The notes beneath the pieces are model-generated. The model had not been told where the DNA came from and made no database searches. It was given only the letters and a program-made list of their open reading frames with translations. A program made the position numbers and the translations under genes. This document shows positions 12,186 through 24,768 of a stretch of DNA of 64,000 nucleotides, one piece after another (positions within the stretch are counted from its first letter, which is position 1; every line of letters starts with the position of its first letter). The stretch is from Atherinomorus stipes. Its lineage: Eukaryota > Chordata > Actinopteri > Atheriniformes > Atherinidae. Where the stretch lies: positions 62,001 through 126,000 of the forward strand of contig JALJCO010003983.1 of the NCBI GenBank assembly GCA_023101725.1, written 5' to 3'.

Positions 12186-12682
12186 GTCTATTTGGTTGCT
12201 CAGACTTGTGAACAAGTGCATGAGAAGTTTGACAGCACAGACCATATTCAACATGCCATTCACAATTTCTTTTGTCATCTTCATATTTCCAAAAGGAACT
12301 AACCTTTTCACTGCAATGATGCCATGTGAAGTGAAGAAACTGAATGTTAATCATTACACAATCAGCTTCTTATGTCATTATTTTCATTGTCTTTATTTTT
12401 TCCTTTTCTGAATGACTAGTGTTTTACTGCCCCCTCCTGCACTGCTGAGCTACAGTATGTCTTTTTGTGCAGTTTACGTCCTGGGTGACGGCTAAAAATA
12501 ATCTTTGTTGCATGCTTCGAGTGCTATTTTGTTTGTTAACCCATTGAGACCCAGCAGGGGGCTTCTCTTCAAGGATGGTTCCTCATGTTTGGTTTGGTGT
12601 ACATGAGCTCTTTCAGAGCTCTAAAATGACATGTCTTATTATCACTTTAAATAAGAGTAGGGATATCATACTCTCATTAATG

Positions 12683-13310
12683 CAGGTGTGTCCAGGTTGG
12701 TACTCAAGGGCCCCTTGTCCTGATGGCTTTAGGAGATTTCCTGGTTCAGCAGTGCACCTATTTTTTTCTATTATTATAAAAGTAGGGACCATGAAAATAT
12801 ACAAAATTATAGCCTATGGCTAATGTCCATCTCGGTGCCTTGGCAGGTAGATGGACTTAAAAACAGTAAAATATGATGACTTACATGGACAACAAATAAC
12901 ATTACAGGGACAAACAGCACACATTTGCATAAAAAGATTGCAGTAAAAGAAGTATCTAGTTAGAAATGTGTCTATATATTGCAGATAATAATTCTGACAA
13001 TTCTCTAACCATTGGTGGGTGCATGCTTAGTGAGTTTTGCTTGAGACTGTTTTTAAACAATGAATAATTATAGTTTACCCTGACGATTACCTATGGCTGA
13101 TTCCAGCATTGCATGCCTCTGAAATGACGTAACCATTTCTGTTTTTCGTTTGGGAATATTGCATCAATCTGATAGGTCAATATTCTTGGGCTGAACTTGA
13201 AAACAAGCTATTGAGTAGAGCCATTTGATTCGAATTAGGTGTGTTGGATCAGGGAAACATATAAAAACTGCAGGACTGTGACCCTCAAGGGCCGGAGCTG
13301 GACACCCCTG
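12683..13310. mobile_element. Short hAT-like MITE, copy 3, split by an insertion
   Basis: The left end (caggtgtgtccagg, 12683) and right end (ctggacacccctg, to 13310) belong to the same family as the other copies. They are flanked by similar octamers, cattaatg and cattaaca. About 440 bp of unrelated sequence (roughly 12765-13210) separates the halves, whereas intact copies are about 215 bp long. Confidence 0.65.
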
Positions 13311-13774
13311 CATTAACACTTTTATATCGTTAGCTAATTTTATATTTATTTTGATTAAGTTGGGCTTTTTATTTAATATACATCAAACACCTGAGTAATA
13401 ACATTGCTCAGATGTTAGAGTTGAAATATATAAAATATTAATGATACAACTGTCTATAGTTTACTGTGTATTGAATCAGGCACCCATCCACCAATTGTAT
13501 CCCACTGACAAAACATACATCATACAGAATTTACTATAGTTGTCCATGAAAAGTTTTTATTTAATTTCAACAATTTGGTTAGTCATCTCATCTGTTCTTT
13601 GGGAAAAATAGAATAATTAAACATGAAATATTTTCCTTTTGCAAAGTTGAATAATTTGATACAAGATGTGTACATCACTGAAAGTTCATTCCTTGTGTCA
13701 GAGCAATACAAACTTCATGTGTGCATCACTAATATAATGTCACGGTAAATCAAATGTCAATTGAATGTCTAGAA

Positions 13775-13985
13775 TAGGGATGACAAAGTCTAGTCCTCGA
13801 GAAACACATCTTGCAATCTTTAGATGCATCCATTTTCCAACACACCTGAATCAAATGAATGGCTCGTTACCAGGTCATGCAGAGCTTAATGACATGCACA
13901 TGAGGTAATTCAGCTGTATTGGAGAAGGGATGCATGCAAAAGCTGCAGGATCGTGGCTCTTGAGGACTGGACTTCGCCACTCCTG
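13775..13985. mobile_element. Short hAT-like MITE, copy 4
   Basis: 211 bp, starting tagggatgacaaagtc and ending cgccactcctg. The flanks gtctagaa (13767-13774) and atctagaa (13986-13993) match at 7 of 8 positions, consistent with an old 8-bp target duplication. Confidence 0.8.
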
Positions 13986-14060
13986 ATCTAGAAATACATT
14001 GTTTACAGTATATCTTTGATTTGTGAAAATGACCTTGTGTATTATAATACTGTTATAAGG

Positions 14061-14269
14061 CAGTGTTAACCATGGTCCTCAAGTACCCCTGCCCTGCACA
14101 TTTTAGTTCTGTCCAACTCCCGCACACCTGATGCAAATTAATTGAACAGCTCATCAAGTTCTTTGCAAGTCTGCTGATGAGCCATTTATTTGAGTCAGGT
14201 GTGTTAAAGTATGGAAATCTCCTAAATGTGCAGGGCAGGGGTACTTAAGGACCAGGATGGGAAACACCG
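14061..14269. mobile_element. Short hAT-like MITE, copy 5 (variant subfamily)
   Basis: It starts cagtgttaaccatggtcctc and ends in the inverted form ggaccaggatgggaaacacc. Inner parts share caacacacct-type phrases with the other copies, but the termini differ, so it is a separate subfamily. Flanking octamers are only partly similar. Confidence 0.7.
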
Positions 14270-14456
14270 TTCAAGGATAAGCTCATTTATTAATTTTTAA
14301 AAAATTATTCTGTACATATACCGTTATAAGTAAATAGTTCTAGTCAGAAATCATTTTCAAATATCTTTTTAAGTTTTGACCAAATTAAAATTACATTCCC
14401 ATCTTCTTTCATAAAAATCCTGCTGAATTCTCTTGTGAAGGCCTCACACTGTAAAT

Positions 14457-14675
14457 CAGGGGTGCCCAAGTCCAGTCGTCAAGAGCTATTATCCTGCACA
14501 TTTTGGTTGCATCCATTCTCCAACACACCTGAATCAAATTAATTGTTCATTACCAGGCCTCTGCAGAGCTGAATAACATGTGCATGAGAGGATTAGCTAT
14601 TTGATTCAGGTGTGTTAAAGAGGGTATATTCTAAAAATGGCAGGATAGTAGCTCTCAAGGACCCGACTTGGTCTA
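14457..14675. mobile_element. Short hAT-like MITE, copy 6
   Basis: The left end caggggtgcccaagtccagt is canonical for the family, and the inner phrases ccaacacacctgaatcaaat and tgattcaggtgtgttaaag are inverted copies of each other. The right end is degraded. Confidence 0.75.
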
Positions 14676-16079
14676 AATATCTATTGAAGACTTGGTTATG
14701 GTGCATAGTTGTCACAGCTGCAGGCACACACATGCAAATTCCACATGCACACCTTAAAACCAGATTTAAAACAAACTCAGAGAGTATTATATCTGATATA
14801 TTTATCTATGCGCAAATCTAAGAATATACTAAAGAACCTGTTCCTCAAGATCTCAGTACAACCTAACATCGCTTTGTGTTGTTAGCCAGCCCAGAAAATG
14901 TTTTAAAAAATTCTGAAAAAGTTCCCCCAAAATTTATTACAGAGTATATAATACAACCTTGAGGGGATCCTTAAAATACTTTCAAGAAGCATTTACAAAA
15001 ACCTATTTCAGAAAATCATTAAAGCAGGCCTCTAGAGGAACATTCCTTTCATGTTATTCTACTTAGGGACACAAATGAAGCCTTAGTAAACTTTGATAGT
15101 AATAATGAGCTGATACAGCTAAAGTCTAATGTAACAACTAAAGCAAAAATTTAAAACACAAATGGCCTTTATGTTTTTCATCAACAATTGTTTACTGAGG
15201 ATGATCACACAAAAACTTACACTTCACTAGTAAGAAGAAAAACTATTTTAACACTGAGGTTGTTTTCAAGCACATTGAAAAAATCTGATCATTTTCCAAT
15301 TTCTGAAGTTATCAGCTTATTCAAACGATCATGTAAACAGCATAGTGTGTTTTGATGCTTCATTGGGTAAGTGCAGTGAGCCTTACATGAACATAAAATT
15401 CCAACAAATGGGACTAATCAGATGTGATAATCAGAGCTGTATACATGCGCTTCAGAAATGTGATATTCAAAAATACCTGGTTTACTTTTTCAAAGTCCCT
15501 CAGCCTATTAAATTTCTATAAACGGAGTGACTGAAGACAATTGTAAACCTCTGTCTTTTTCTTCTTCTTCTTTTTAACTATTGCATTTCTGCAGTGCATG
15601 TTAACCATCAGATCCAATTATTGAAATGACCTGGTTGCATTATGATCAAGAACATGGGAGTGTCTCTGTAGAACAACATAGAACAAGAACTGCATGCACT
15701 TGCATATAGACTTCATCTTAGGGTGATATTTTAGAGGTGGGCCGTGTCCCCCCCCAGGCCATCCATCTGGCCCTGCCCTTGAAACTTGAATTTCATAAAA
15801 TGGGTGTGAGAACCCCGAATCCAGAGTACTTTCTGGGAGCTGAAAGAAGGTTCAGGATGTTGTTGTCACAATGGGAACATTATGTTATGTTAAAGGGTTT
15901 TTGTTTGTTTGTTTGTCCCCTCAAGTGTGTTCTCCATTGTTAAAGTTCATAAACAATGTCTTAATCCTTATCAGAGAACAGAGAAGCAGGAAAGTTTAAG
16001 GAAAGCTCCCAATGTGTTATAAAGTAGATTCTATATCCAGTTATATGGTCGTCTGAATCCCTTTAAGCATACTGGTTTT

Positions 16080-16313
16080 CTACCAGTAGAAACAGCGCGG
16101 AGCGGCAGGAATGCAACTGTCTGACCGGGCACCAGTAGCTCCTCCGTCAGACGTGACGTCGCTGGTTCCCCGCTGAAAAACTGAACTCGACCAAACTTTT
16201 CCACGAATGAAAAACAACGAGCCCAAAAATACTCCCCCCTCTCTCTTTCTCTCTCTGAGCGGACCCCTCGGTATGTGCGGACGCTTGCTCGTGGACACTA
16301 TCCCGCTGTCAAA
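16080..16313 (+). promoter_or_regulatory. pla2r1: Putative pla2r1 promoter and 5' UTR
   Basis: Base composition becomes GC- and CpG-richer than the surrounding AT-rich DNA just before exon 1. There is no TATA box. A CRE-like TGACGTCG lies at 16154-16161, and a CT-rich tract (about 16230-16257) lies near the likely start region. The transcription start cannot be read directly. Confidence 0.5.
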
Positions 16314-16320
16314 ATGTTAA
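16273..16320 (+). other. Upstream ORF overlapping the pla2r1 start
   Basis: An ATG at 16273 opens a 15-codon frame ([15 protein letters not shown]) whose TAA stop (16318-16320) overlaps the start of the receptor frame (ATGTTAA at 16314-16320). If transcribed, it could reduce translation of pla2r1. Whether the transcript includes this ATG is unknown. Confidence 0.5.
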
Positions 16321-16458
16321 CGCACTCACATCGTCGCATCGACTCCGTGACTGTTGTGGCGGTTATCTGTGTTACTGTGCTCTTTGCGAAAAGCTGCAAG
16401 TGTGTCACCGACGAGGACGATGAGGTCCTGGAGAAAAAGCAGCTCACGGAGTTTTACA
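16314..16458 (+). CDS. pla2r1: pla2r1 exon 1: signal peptide
   Basis: The ATG is preceded by caaa (A at -3). It encodes [20 protein letters not shown] and a hydrophobic run, then an acidic linker ([11 protein letters not shown]). The donor is gtaagt; 145 bp, ending phase 1. A GTG-started extension from 16275 has no ATG support. Confidence 0.85.
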
Positions 16459-19400
16459 GTAAGTTACCCGTCGTGTGCCTGCAGCTGCAGCTCGGTTGTC
16501 CTTTTAGTTTTAAATTGAGTTCTGCACATAAAGTCCACGCACTTTTTGTACTTTTATTTGGTAAATATCCATGTCACGTCATTGTGTAGGCCTATAGGGT
16601 ACAAAATGTGTGATTTTTTAATTTAAATGGAACTTAAAGCTTTCGAAACAGACGCCGGGTTTGCTGTGGTGGCCCAAAATCACTTTAATACCCCATACTG
16701 ACAACAAATATTCTGTGATGTGTTACACTAATGTGGCTATGAAATATGTTATTTTTGATGCTCGTAAAACGTTTCAAGGGAGCATCAAATTAAGCTGCAC
16801 ATGACACCTGGTAGACCAATTATCCTCAGTTAATTAGCGTAATTGGCATCATGTTAGTAAATTATGAAAGCTGAAGAATGTGAATATAACTCTGAAAAGT
16901 ACTTGGGGATCTCATTGTAATATCAAAATATTAAGAGAATCCTGGGATATTTCTGTACTTGTAGAAAAAAGATTGAATACAAATACTTAAAGCCCTCAGG
17001 AGATAGCTGCAATAAAAACAGCAGCTGAAACCACTGTACTGGCTTCCACACTTGAAAACCTTTTTCAGCAAACACAAACTCAAGTTTAGGCTTTTGCCAT
17101 ACATGGAGAACTCGGATAAAAAGTGAAAAAAAGTGACCTCTCTATACTCATTCATGTTCATTAAAAACAGATTGAGTTGTAGAGGTAAATCATCATGTGA
17201 TCTGACTAATTATGGACCATGTGAAAGGGGGAGGACTGTGCTATCAGCACACAGCTGATAGATGGCACAGTTCCACAATCCAGCATCAAGTTGTATGAGT
17301 GGACATGACACGGCAACTTGTACATTTTTAAACATTAATTTATACATGTTTTGGAAGAAAAATTTGCAGCAATGGAGACATATTTAATCTGGGAATGCTT
17401 TTCTAATTTCATAATGACGATACTAAAGCAAATTCTACACAAATTGCAACAACATGCTTCAATAGTACAGTATAAGTCTGCTAGTTTAGCATAGAGTCAC
17501 CTTGTCCATTATAAAAGAAAATTATGTTACAACAGACTAGACTGTTAAGCAGTTAAAAGCATTAGATTTGGATAGGAGACAATTTTATTTTATTTTTTTA
17601 AATATAACAAATGTTTTTTCTGTCCCGAAACCCTCATGGAGTTGTTATAAGAAGAAGAGGTGCTATTTGCTATCAAACACTGGGTGTTAATGCTTTCATT
17701 TAAAATGAGGTAGCTCGCAGTTATTTTAACAGTAATGTCAAAAATTCAGATTTGCACATAATAGGATGTGTAGATGTTTGGTAGTTGATCTTCCAAACTG
17801 AATGCCAAACTCCACTACTTCCTAACTTAAGCCAGCTCCTTTGTCTCCTGTCTTTCACTATAGGATGATTTGATTAATCCAGATGTGTCTGGCCTCAGTA
17901 ACCACGTGGACAATGGCCAGACACACCTGGATTAATCAGTTTGTCCTCTAATGAAAGACGGGAGGCAAAGGAGCTGACTTAAGTTAAGCAAGTAGTAGAG
18001 TTGTGCACAAAGCCCATACCTATATATTTTCAGATCACATTCACTTAACAGCCTATCTGCCACTTCCAAAACACAGCTTAAATGCTGTTTGTGTGTTCAT
18101 ATTTTGGTCTACCTCATTCTTGGGAAAACAAGTGAGGATATCCAGACATTGAAAATTCACCCCCACTTTTGGTCAAATAAGACATTTGAATCCCTCTTGT
18201 GGTGGATGTGTACGCCTTTTAAAAACAATCTATGCAACAGCTATGTTCAACACAAATATGTGTTAGCTCTAGAAATACTCTGGAAATAAACAATCTTGTT
18301 TTCCTTCATATGAATGCAGTTATAACATGAAAGAGCGCTATTCCCCTGTAACATTATACATTCTCTCTTTTGCTTGAGGATCTGATTACAAAAGAAATTT
18401 GATGTTTTATGAAAAAAATGGTTGCTAAAACTTAAATTTCATTGGATTAAGCTTAAGCTTAATTGACAAACATTTGCAAAATAGGCTGAATATTGATTTG
18501 TGTGTGCTAAAAAAATTTCCATCCTTTTCAGTCTGTCTATGTCTAGTTCTCATGTTGTCCAGGATGTCTCTCATCCCACTCTATCCGGTCCACTCCTCCA
18601 TGTCTGAATATCTTATACCTTCTCCCTCTCTTCTCATCCGTTTCTCTCCAGGGAAGGGTTTGTTTATCCTGGAGAGTGTGGTGCTTAAACGCTGCATCAC
18701 AGTAGATCGCTCCAATGTGGTGCTGGAGGACTGCGAACGTCCCACGCGCCGCATGCTGTGGAAGTGGGTCTCTCAACATCGCCTCTTCAATTTGGGCACC
18801 AGCATGTGCCTGGGTCTCAACATTTCAAATGCAACGCAGCCTCTCGGCATGTTTGAGTGCGACATGGCTTACCCTGTGCTGTGGTGGCGCTGCCGTGGAA
18901 ACATGCTGTATGGGGCATCCCAGTGGAAGGTGACCGTGTCTGGACGCTTGGTGGTGGTGAAAAAGAACGTTTACCATGAGTGGAAAAGGCACAACACTCC
19001 AAATGAAGGACCATGCTCGTTTCCGTATGAAGGTATGCACTTAAGTCATCTTGCAAATCTTTATCATAATGTGAGATTACTGACAGTCACAGTGTGTTGG
19101 TTTGATTTGCAGATATCCACACTTTGTTGGGGAATTCACATGGAATGCCCTGTGCTTTCCCCTTTAATTATAACAACAAATGGTACGCTGAGTGCACAAC
19201 TGAGGGGCGTGAGGACCATTACCACTGGTGTTCGACCACCACTCGCTATGATCTGGCTGAAAGATGGGGCTTCTGTCCAGTGAAAGGTATACAGGACACA
19301 TGAGATTAAAAATGTAACATTCATGAATACAGAGTGTTTTTTCATAACAAGTAGAGGTGAAAAATTTGAAAACATGAATCAGTCACCATCAGCAGTTTGT

Positions 19401-22400
19401 TTAATTTCTGGCTGAATTCTTCGCTCTATGGACTTCGCTATTGTAGAACAATGCTTGTCATCAACCAGGTTCAGTAGATGAAAGCTCAGCTTTGAATAAT
19501 AGAGTCTTGTCATTGACTATTCCCCCCCCCCCCATGTCTGTCATAAGTTATAATAAATCTTATTATGTTATTGAATCTAAAAATACTTCCCAAAGAAAAT
19601 GTGTAGCACTGCTGTTGAGATGCTTCTTGCATTCTTTCCTCGTGCTTAACCTGACCTCAAACTTATTTTTCATCAGGGATGAGAAAGATGCTTGTTTGCA
19701 GCTGGAGGTCATCTTTATATGTTTCATTTGGTCTGTACCAAATAAAGATTAATCTTATTTGAGCGTGATGGTTAGTGATGGTTTACATTTGATATCTTCC
19801 CTTTCAGTTAATTTTTTCACTTTTTCTTTTCTGATGCTCGTGTTTAGTTTACCTGTTTTGCACTTAAATTTTAGGCATAGTTTGCTGGGAATGGCCAACA
19901 AATACACTTTGTATTAAACTGTCTTCTTTGAGGAATTATATAATCCTTATTGTTTCCTCTGATGGCATTTTTGGGGGCTGTTTCCTGTGATAAATATGCC
20001 ATTTCCCCCTCAGCTTTCCATGTTGCGTGACCTCTTAATGCATACTGACTTCGTCTCAATCAGTGTCCACCTGGCTTTTTTATTCACTGCATTATTCAGA
20101 TTCCAGCTGTGAACACTTCTGGGAGTCAAATCAGGAGCTCCAAGCTTGTTACCAGTTCAACCTTTACACCATCCTTACCTGGAGTCAGGCGCTGTCAACC
20201 TGCCAGGCGCAAGGTGGAAACTTGCTCAGCGTCACCAGCCTGGCAGAGCACAGGTACATCAGAGGTAGGCATCCGATAGAAAACCCAAACTGCAGGACTG
20301 TGTCTGTGTTGAATCTGCAAACTGTGCAACAGAATTGTGCTGTACTCGGACTAGAAAGGTTTTTGGTTGTTTAAAATGTTGCTCTCTAATATGCGTTTGC
20401 AGTTCAAGATTTGTCAATGACTTCTATGTCATGTTTTTCTACCTTTTGTGTAGATCGACTGTCAAATGTTGGAGCAATGGTATGGATTGGACTGAACCAC
20501 CTTCATAATGGACACGGGTGGCAGTGGTCTGATGGAGCGCCTTTATCACTAGTGAATTACACCACAGGTGCTGATCTAATATTTATAAGTTCCACAGTCT
20601 CTGGTAGGAATGCACGATATAATCCGCCCCCTATCGATATCGGCCTTAAAACTGAGTATCAGGCATCGGCCACCCCACCGATATTTAACCAATCAGCCCA
20701 CTGTTTCTAAAGTCTACAAAAACAAAACTTCTTCTTTTTCTTCTTCAAAAACTTATTTTTTACAAACTTTAAAACTTATAAAGACTAGGGGTGGGAAAAA
20801 TATTGATGCACTGAAATATTGCAATATTTTCATATGCTGATATCATATTGACATTTAAAAACGCGGCATTGATCTATTTTATGAATAAAAACTCACAATA
20901 TTTCATCGTTCTGTTACAAAGTCTCACGAGAATTCACAAAAATTTTGCGATATTATGATGATATATTGACATAAAAGCGGTGTCTATTTCACTAAGAAAA
21001 TCTCACGATATTTCATCATTCTGTTACGAAATCTGGGAATTCCTGAAATATCGTGAGATTTTGTAACAAAACGATGAAATCTTGTGAGATTTTGTAAGTA
21101 AAATTATCAATGCTGCGTTTTTAGATATTTATTTGATATCAGCATATGAAAATATTAAAATATTTCAGTGTATCGATATTTTTTCCCACCCCCTATTTTT
21201 AAAGTGTCAGAAACAGATAACAAAACTGCTATTTGCAATGACTACTTATTTTTTCAGCTTTAATATCGGTCTCGATATCGCTTTATTGGCCACATGAGTT
21301 TTAAAATATCGGCATATCGGATATCGGCCAAAATTCCAATATCGTGCATCCCCAGTCACAAGTGCTCATTTGTTTTGTCTCAGTAACTCCTTTATACCAT
21401 CAAATGTGAATTCAGTCTGTAGCAGTAGGCTGAATGACCACTTTCATTTGAAGTTAATAATATCAGATGTTTAGTGCTTGTTATTATACAATAAGGAAAT
21501 ACTTTTCTTCCATACTTGTGCTTCCACCAGCTCTTCCTGCCAGCCCTCTGCAGGACAACAGACAGTGTGGTGTGTACAACTCTGCTTACGAAGGCCACTG
21601 GCAGAGTCTTTCCTGCGAGTCTGCTCTTCCTTACATCTGCAAGAAGACACCTAACAACACCCATCAAGCCGAGCCACTAGGTGAGAGCGTTCAACAGATG
21701 CACTCAAACATGCAAACTGTTTCTTCAGAGGTGTTTCAAACTGTTTTGGCAGCTATGAATTGTGTGTTTGTGAGCAAAAATGTAGAAGAAGCTTTCTTAG
21801 TTCTTGTAGCTGTTGGCCTCAGCAGCTGTACTGCACCTGGGGAGTGAACTTCTGACCCTCCTCTCTGCTGCGCTGTTGGCGACTAGACCAAAACAATGTC
21901 TGTTGTCAGTTTTTGTTATTCCGGTCCGTCTTGTCCTGATTAGCGATTTCACTTCTCTTCTTTCTTCTCTCCTGGTTTTTGCTCTTACAGAAAACTGGCA
22001 ATATATTCATACCACATGCGGTGATGGCTGGTGGCCTCATAATGGATTCTGCTACCATGTGCTGCCAGAAACGGAAGCCGGGAGCTGGGAGGAGTCTTCC
22101 CAGGCTTGTGGGTTTAAAGGAGCAAACCTCACCAGCCTCCACACTTTGTCAGAAGTGGAAATGTTGCTGATCCTCCTGGCGAACTGTAAGGATCTTCCTG
22201 GACCACAGGATAATTTGGGATGCTGTGTTGTGTCTGAATGATAAGTTGTGTGCTCATTTTTTTCAGTTTCTGGGGAAAGTACAGAGGTCTGGATTGGTCT
22301 GTGGAAACAGGCATCAACACTAACTGTAGAGTGGTCCCGACGGCTCACCAGTAACTCTTACTCTTTGGCACCAGTATCACCCTGTTCACAACCTGACAGA

Positions 22401-24695
22401 TGCAACACTCTGTGCCAAAGTGGACAGGGAGGTGGGGAAACCCTGTTATTCATGTGTACACACACACAAATATGTATTTTGCTCAAAGAACTCACGAAGA
22501 AAAATACCATTTCTATCCTTTGTTTCTTCTTAGAAGCTGTCGGTCAGCTAGTTAATGAGTCATCTAGCTGCAGACATTTATAATGTTTGTATAAGTTGGC
22601 TGCTGTCTGTGCCAGAGTAAAATGCCAACTTCTGTCACAGAAAGGCAACTGGCTTTTGGCCTCATGTGATGAGCGGCTGCCTGCGGTGTGCCGAAGAGAA
22701 GGTCAGACTTCAGAAGAGTCCCATGGAACCTGGGACGAAGGATGTCCTGGGGTAGGAACATGAGTGTATAAGTACACACACACACATACACCAACATATA
22801 CTTTACTTACATTCTGATGCATCTTTCTGTAACATGCGTGAAGTTATTGACAGTACTGTTTAAATCAAGGTCAGGTCACTAATTCAAGAGTACCTAACTG
22901 CGGTTACAATGACCGACAAGGGTGCCGCCATACATCCAATCCATACAGGAAGTCTCCAGCAGAAGTTAGTTAAACACAGCTAACAGCATCTATCTGCTGC
23001 TTGCAAACAGATGCATATGGTGTAGTTGGGTGGTTAGGGTTAGGAGAAGGATCAGGGTTAGGGTTAGATTTTAATAAGTTACATGAAAAAGAAACTTCTG
23101 ATTGGGACTTCTGGCGTGGATTGGATATATGGCGATGTACCGTGACTGCATTTGAGTCCCTCTCCACTAATTGGGTAACGTGTTACTTTGCATGTTTGGG
23201 CTTGTTTAATTATAATCTGCAGTCTTGTATAAAACTTCACCCACAAGGTGGCACCATTCTTTTAAAAAAACAAACTAAAAAGAAATTCACTATTTTTTGT
23301 TTGTGTTTGTTCATGAGTTTACCATAAAATAATTTGTATGAAAAATGCTGATGTCAGCTGCATCTTAATAACTTTGAAGTGTCTGCACACTAAAAATGGC
23401 CTAAGAGTTTGTCACAAAGCTGGATGAGTTCAAGGAAACTAAATCAATTGTTCAGTTAAAATGACTTCTTTTTTTTTTTTGTTTGTTTACTTCGGTAGAT
23501 TGTGTGTAAAATTTAAATATCCCTGTAAAGATCTGGACTTTGACAAGACAGACCCACACGCCTGCTGCAGTTCAACTTCAGAGCAACTTGCCCCTTCAGA
23601 AGCACAATGAGCTGATTCACTTGGCTGCTGACGTATTGTCTGGCATGCATATTGCTCTCTGACTCTGTTTACAGGAATATCAGACTCCTGAGTCATCAGG
23701 CCAAAAATTACCCTGGGGGCACAATATCAAGAGACATGCTCGAGCAGTTTCTTGTGATTCCTACCAGGGTTTTAGTAAACAAAACTACACTTTCTGCTAA
23801 AGATTCTTTGTCTATTTTACACCAGATAATGCAGGTAAAGAGATGACATGTTCCGACTGGCATGTTTTTTCAAAGGCATTTTCTAGTCTAGTGCCAGAGA
23901 AAGCTCTGAATTCTGTCTTCATGCAGATGTGAATGTAGGCATCTGGACCCCATAAGGAGCCTGGAGTTGGAGGGGTGAAAGGGGTGAAAGGGGGGAAAAT
24001 TCACACCACATGTCAAAACACTCTCTCTACATCAAGCATTTACAAACTAAAGCCCTGCATGTTATAGCTAAAAAATGCACCAGAACATAGAATAAGACCT
24101 TAACTCCAGAGTAGAACTGGTTGAGGTTGAAATTTCAGGAGTAGTAAAAATATGAAACCTTTGGTTTGGATCAGAGGCCAAAAGGGGACATTTTTTAAAT
24201 ACTTTGAGATATATAAACATTTATTTAGCTGAGCAAGAGATTAGACTGTATGCATTGTTGAAAAGTCAGTTTTTCTTTTTTTATTTGACGAAAGAACCAA
24301 TGAATTTATTGTGAGCACATAATTGGAAAACTTGCACACAAGCAAAACTTTAGCAGAATATTAAAATGTAGAGTTAAGATTTAAATAGTTAATGCATTTA
24401 CATTATAACGCATCATATGCTTACAAGTAAAGAATGGCATTCAAGTTTTGGTGCTAATGAAACCAGAGTCTTCATATCCAGTGCTAAATCCTTTTAGATC
24501 TACAGCGTACAAGTAGAACAGGTAACAGAAATGCTAACTCAGGGTGTTATAGATACTATTAGAGGAGGTTTTTGTCACCTGAGTCAAGTCTTGTGAAGGC
24601 AGAAAGGAACATCCCATCTTTGATTGCAGGTAGCTTCTTTTTTTTTTTTTTTTTTTTTATCAGTGTCTCTTGGTTGAAACAAATACAGTCTAAAT

Positions 24696-24768
<73 letters not shown>

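Larger units (their letters stand above)
11480..16080. other. Intergenic region between itgb6 and pla2r1
   Basis: AT-rich, with no exon found on either strand. It contains a dense cluster of related short hAT-like elements (about 12000-14675). From 14680 to 16080 only ordinary AT-rich sequence is seen. Confidence 0.7.
20568..21530 (+). other. pla2r1: pla2r1 intron 5, filled by a nested MITE pair
   Basis: Nearly the whole intron is occupied by an outer element (about 20604-21353) carrying an inner element (about 20785-21196). Confidence 0.7.

Noticed and set aside
16275..16313. N-terminal extension of pla2r1 from a GTG
   Set aside because: GTG starts are not expected; the ATG at 16314 has a good context and gives a signal peptide of normal position.
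18474..18651. Upstream extension of pla2r1 exon 2
   Set aside because: An open frame exists, but a clear pyrimidine tract and AG acceptor at 18650-18651 mark the exon start, and phase 1 fits exon 1.
21812..21900. tRNA-like phrase (aacttctgaccctcctctctgctgcgctgttggcgactag)
   Set aside because: It resembles the B-box and variable end of a tRNA-derived SINE, but the A-box and pairing are too weak to call.
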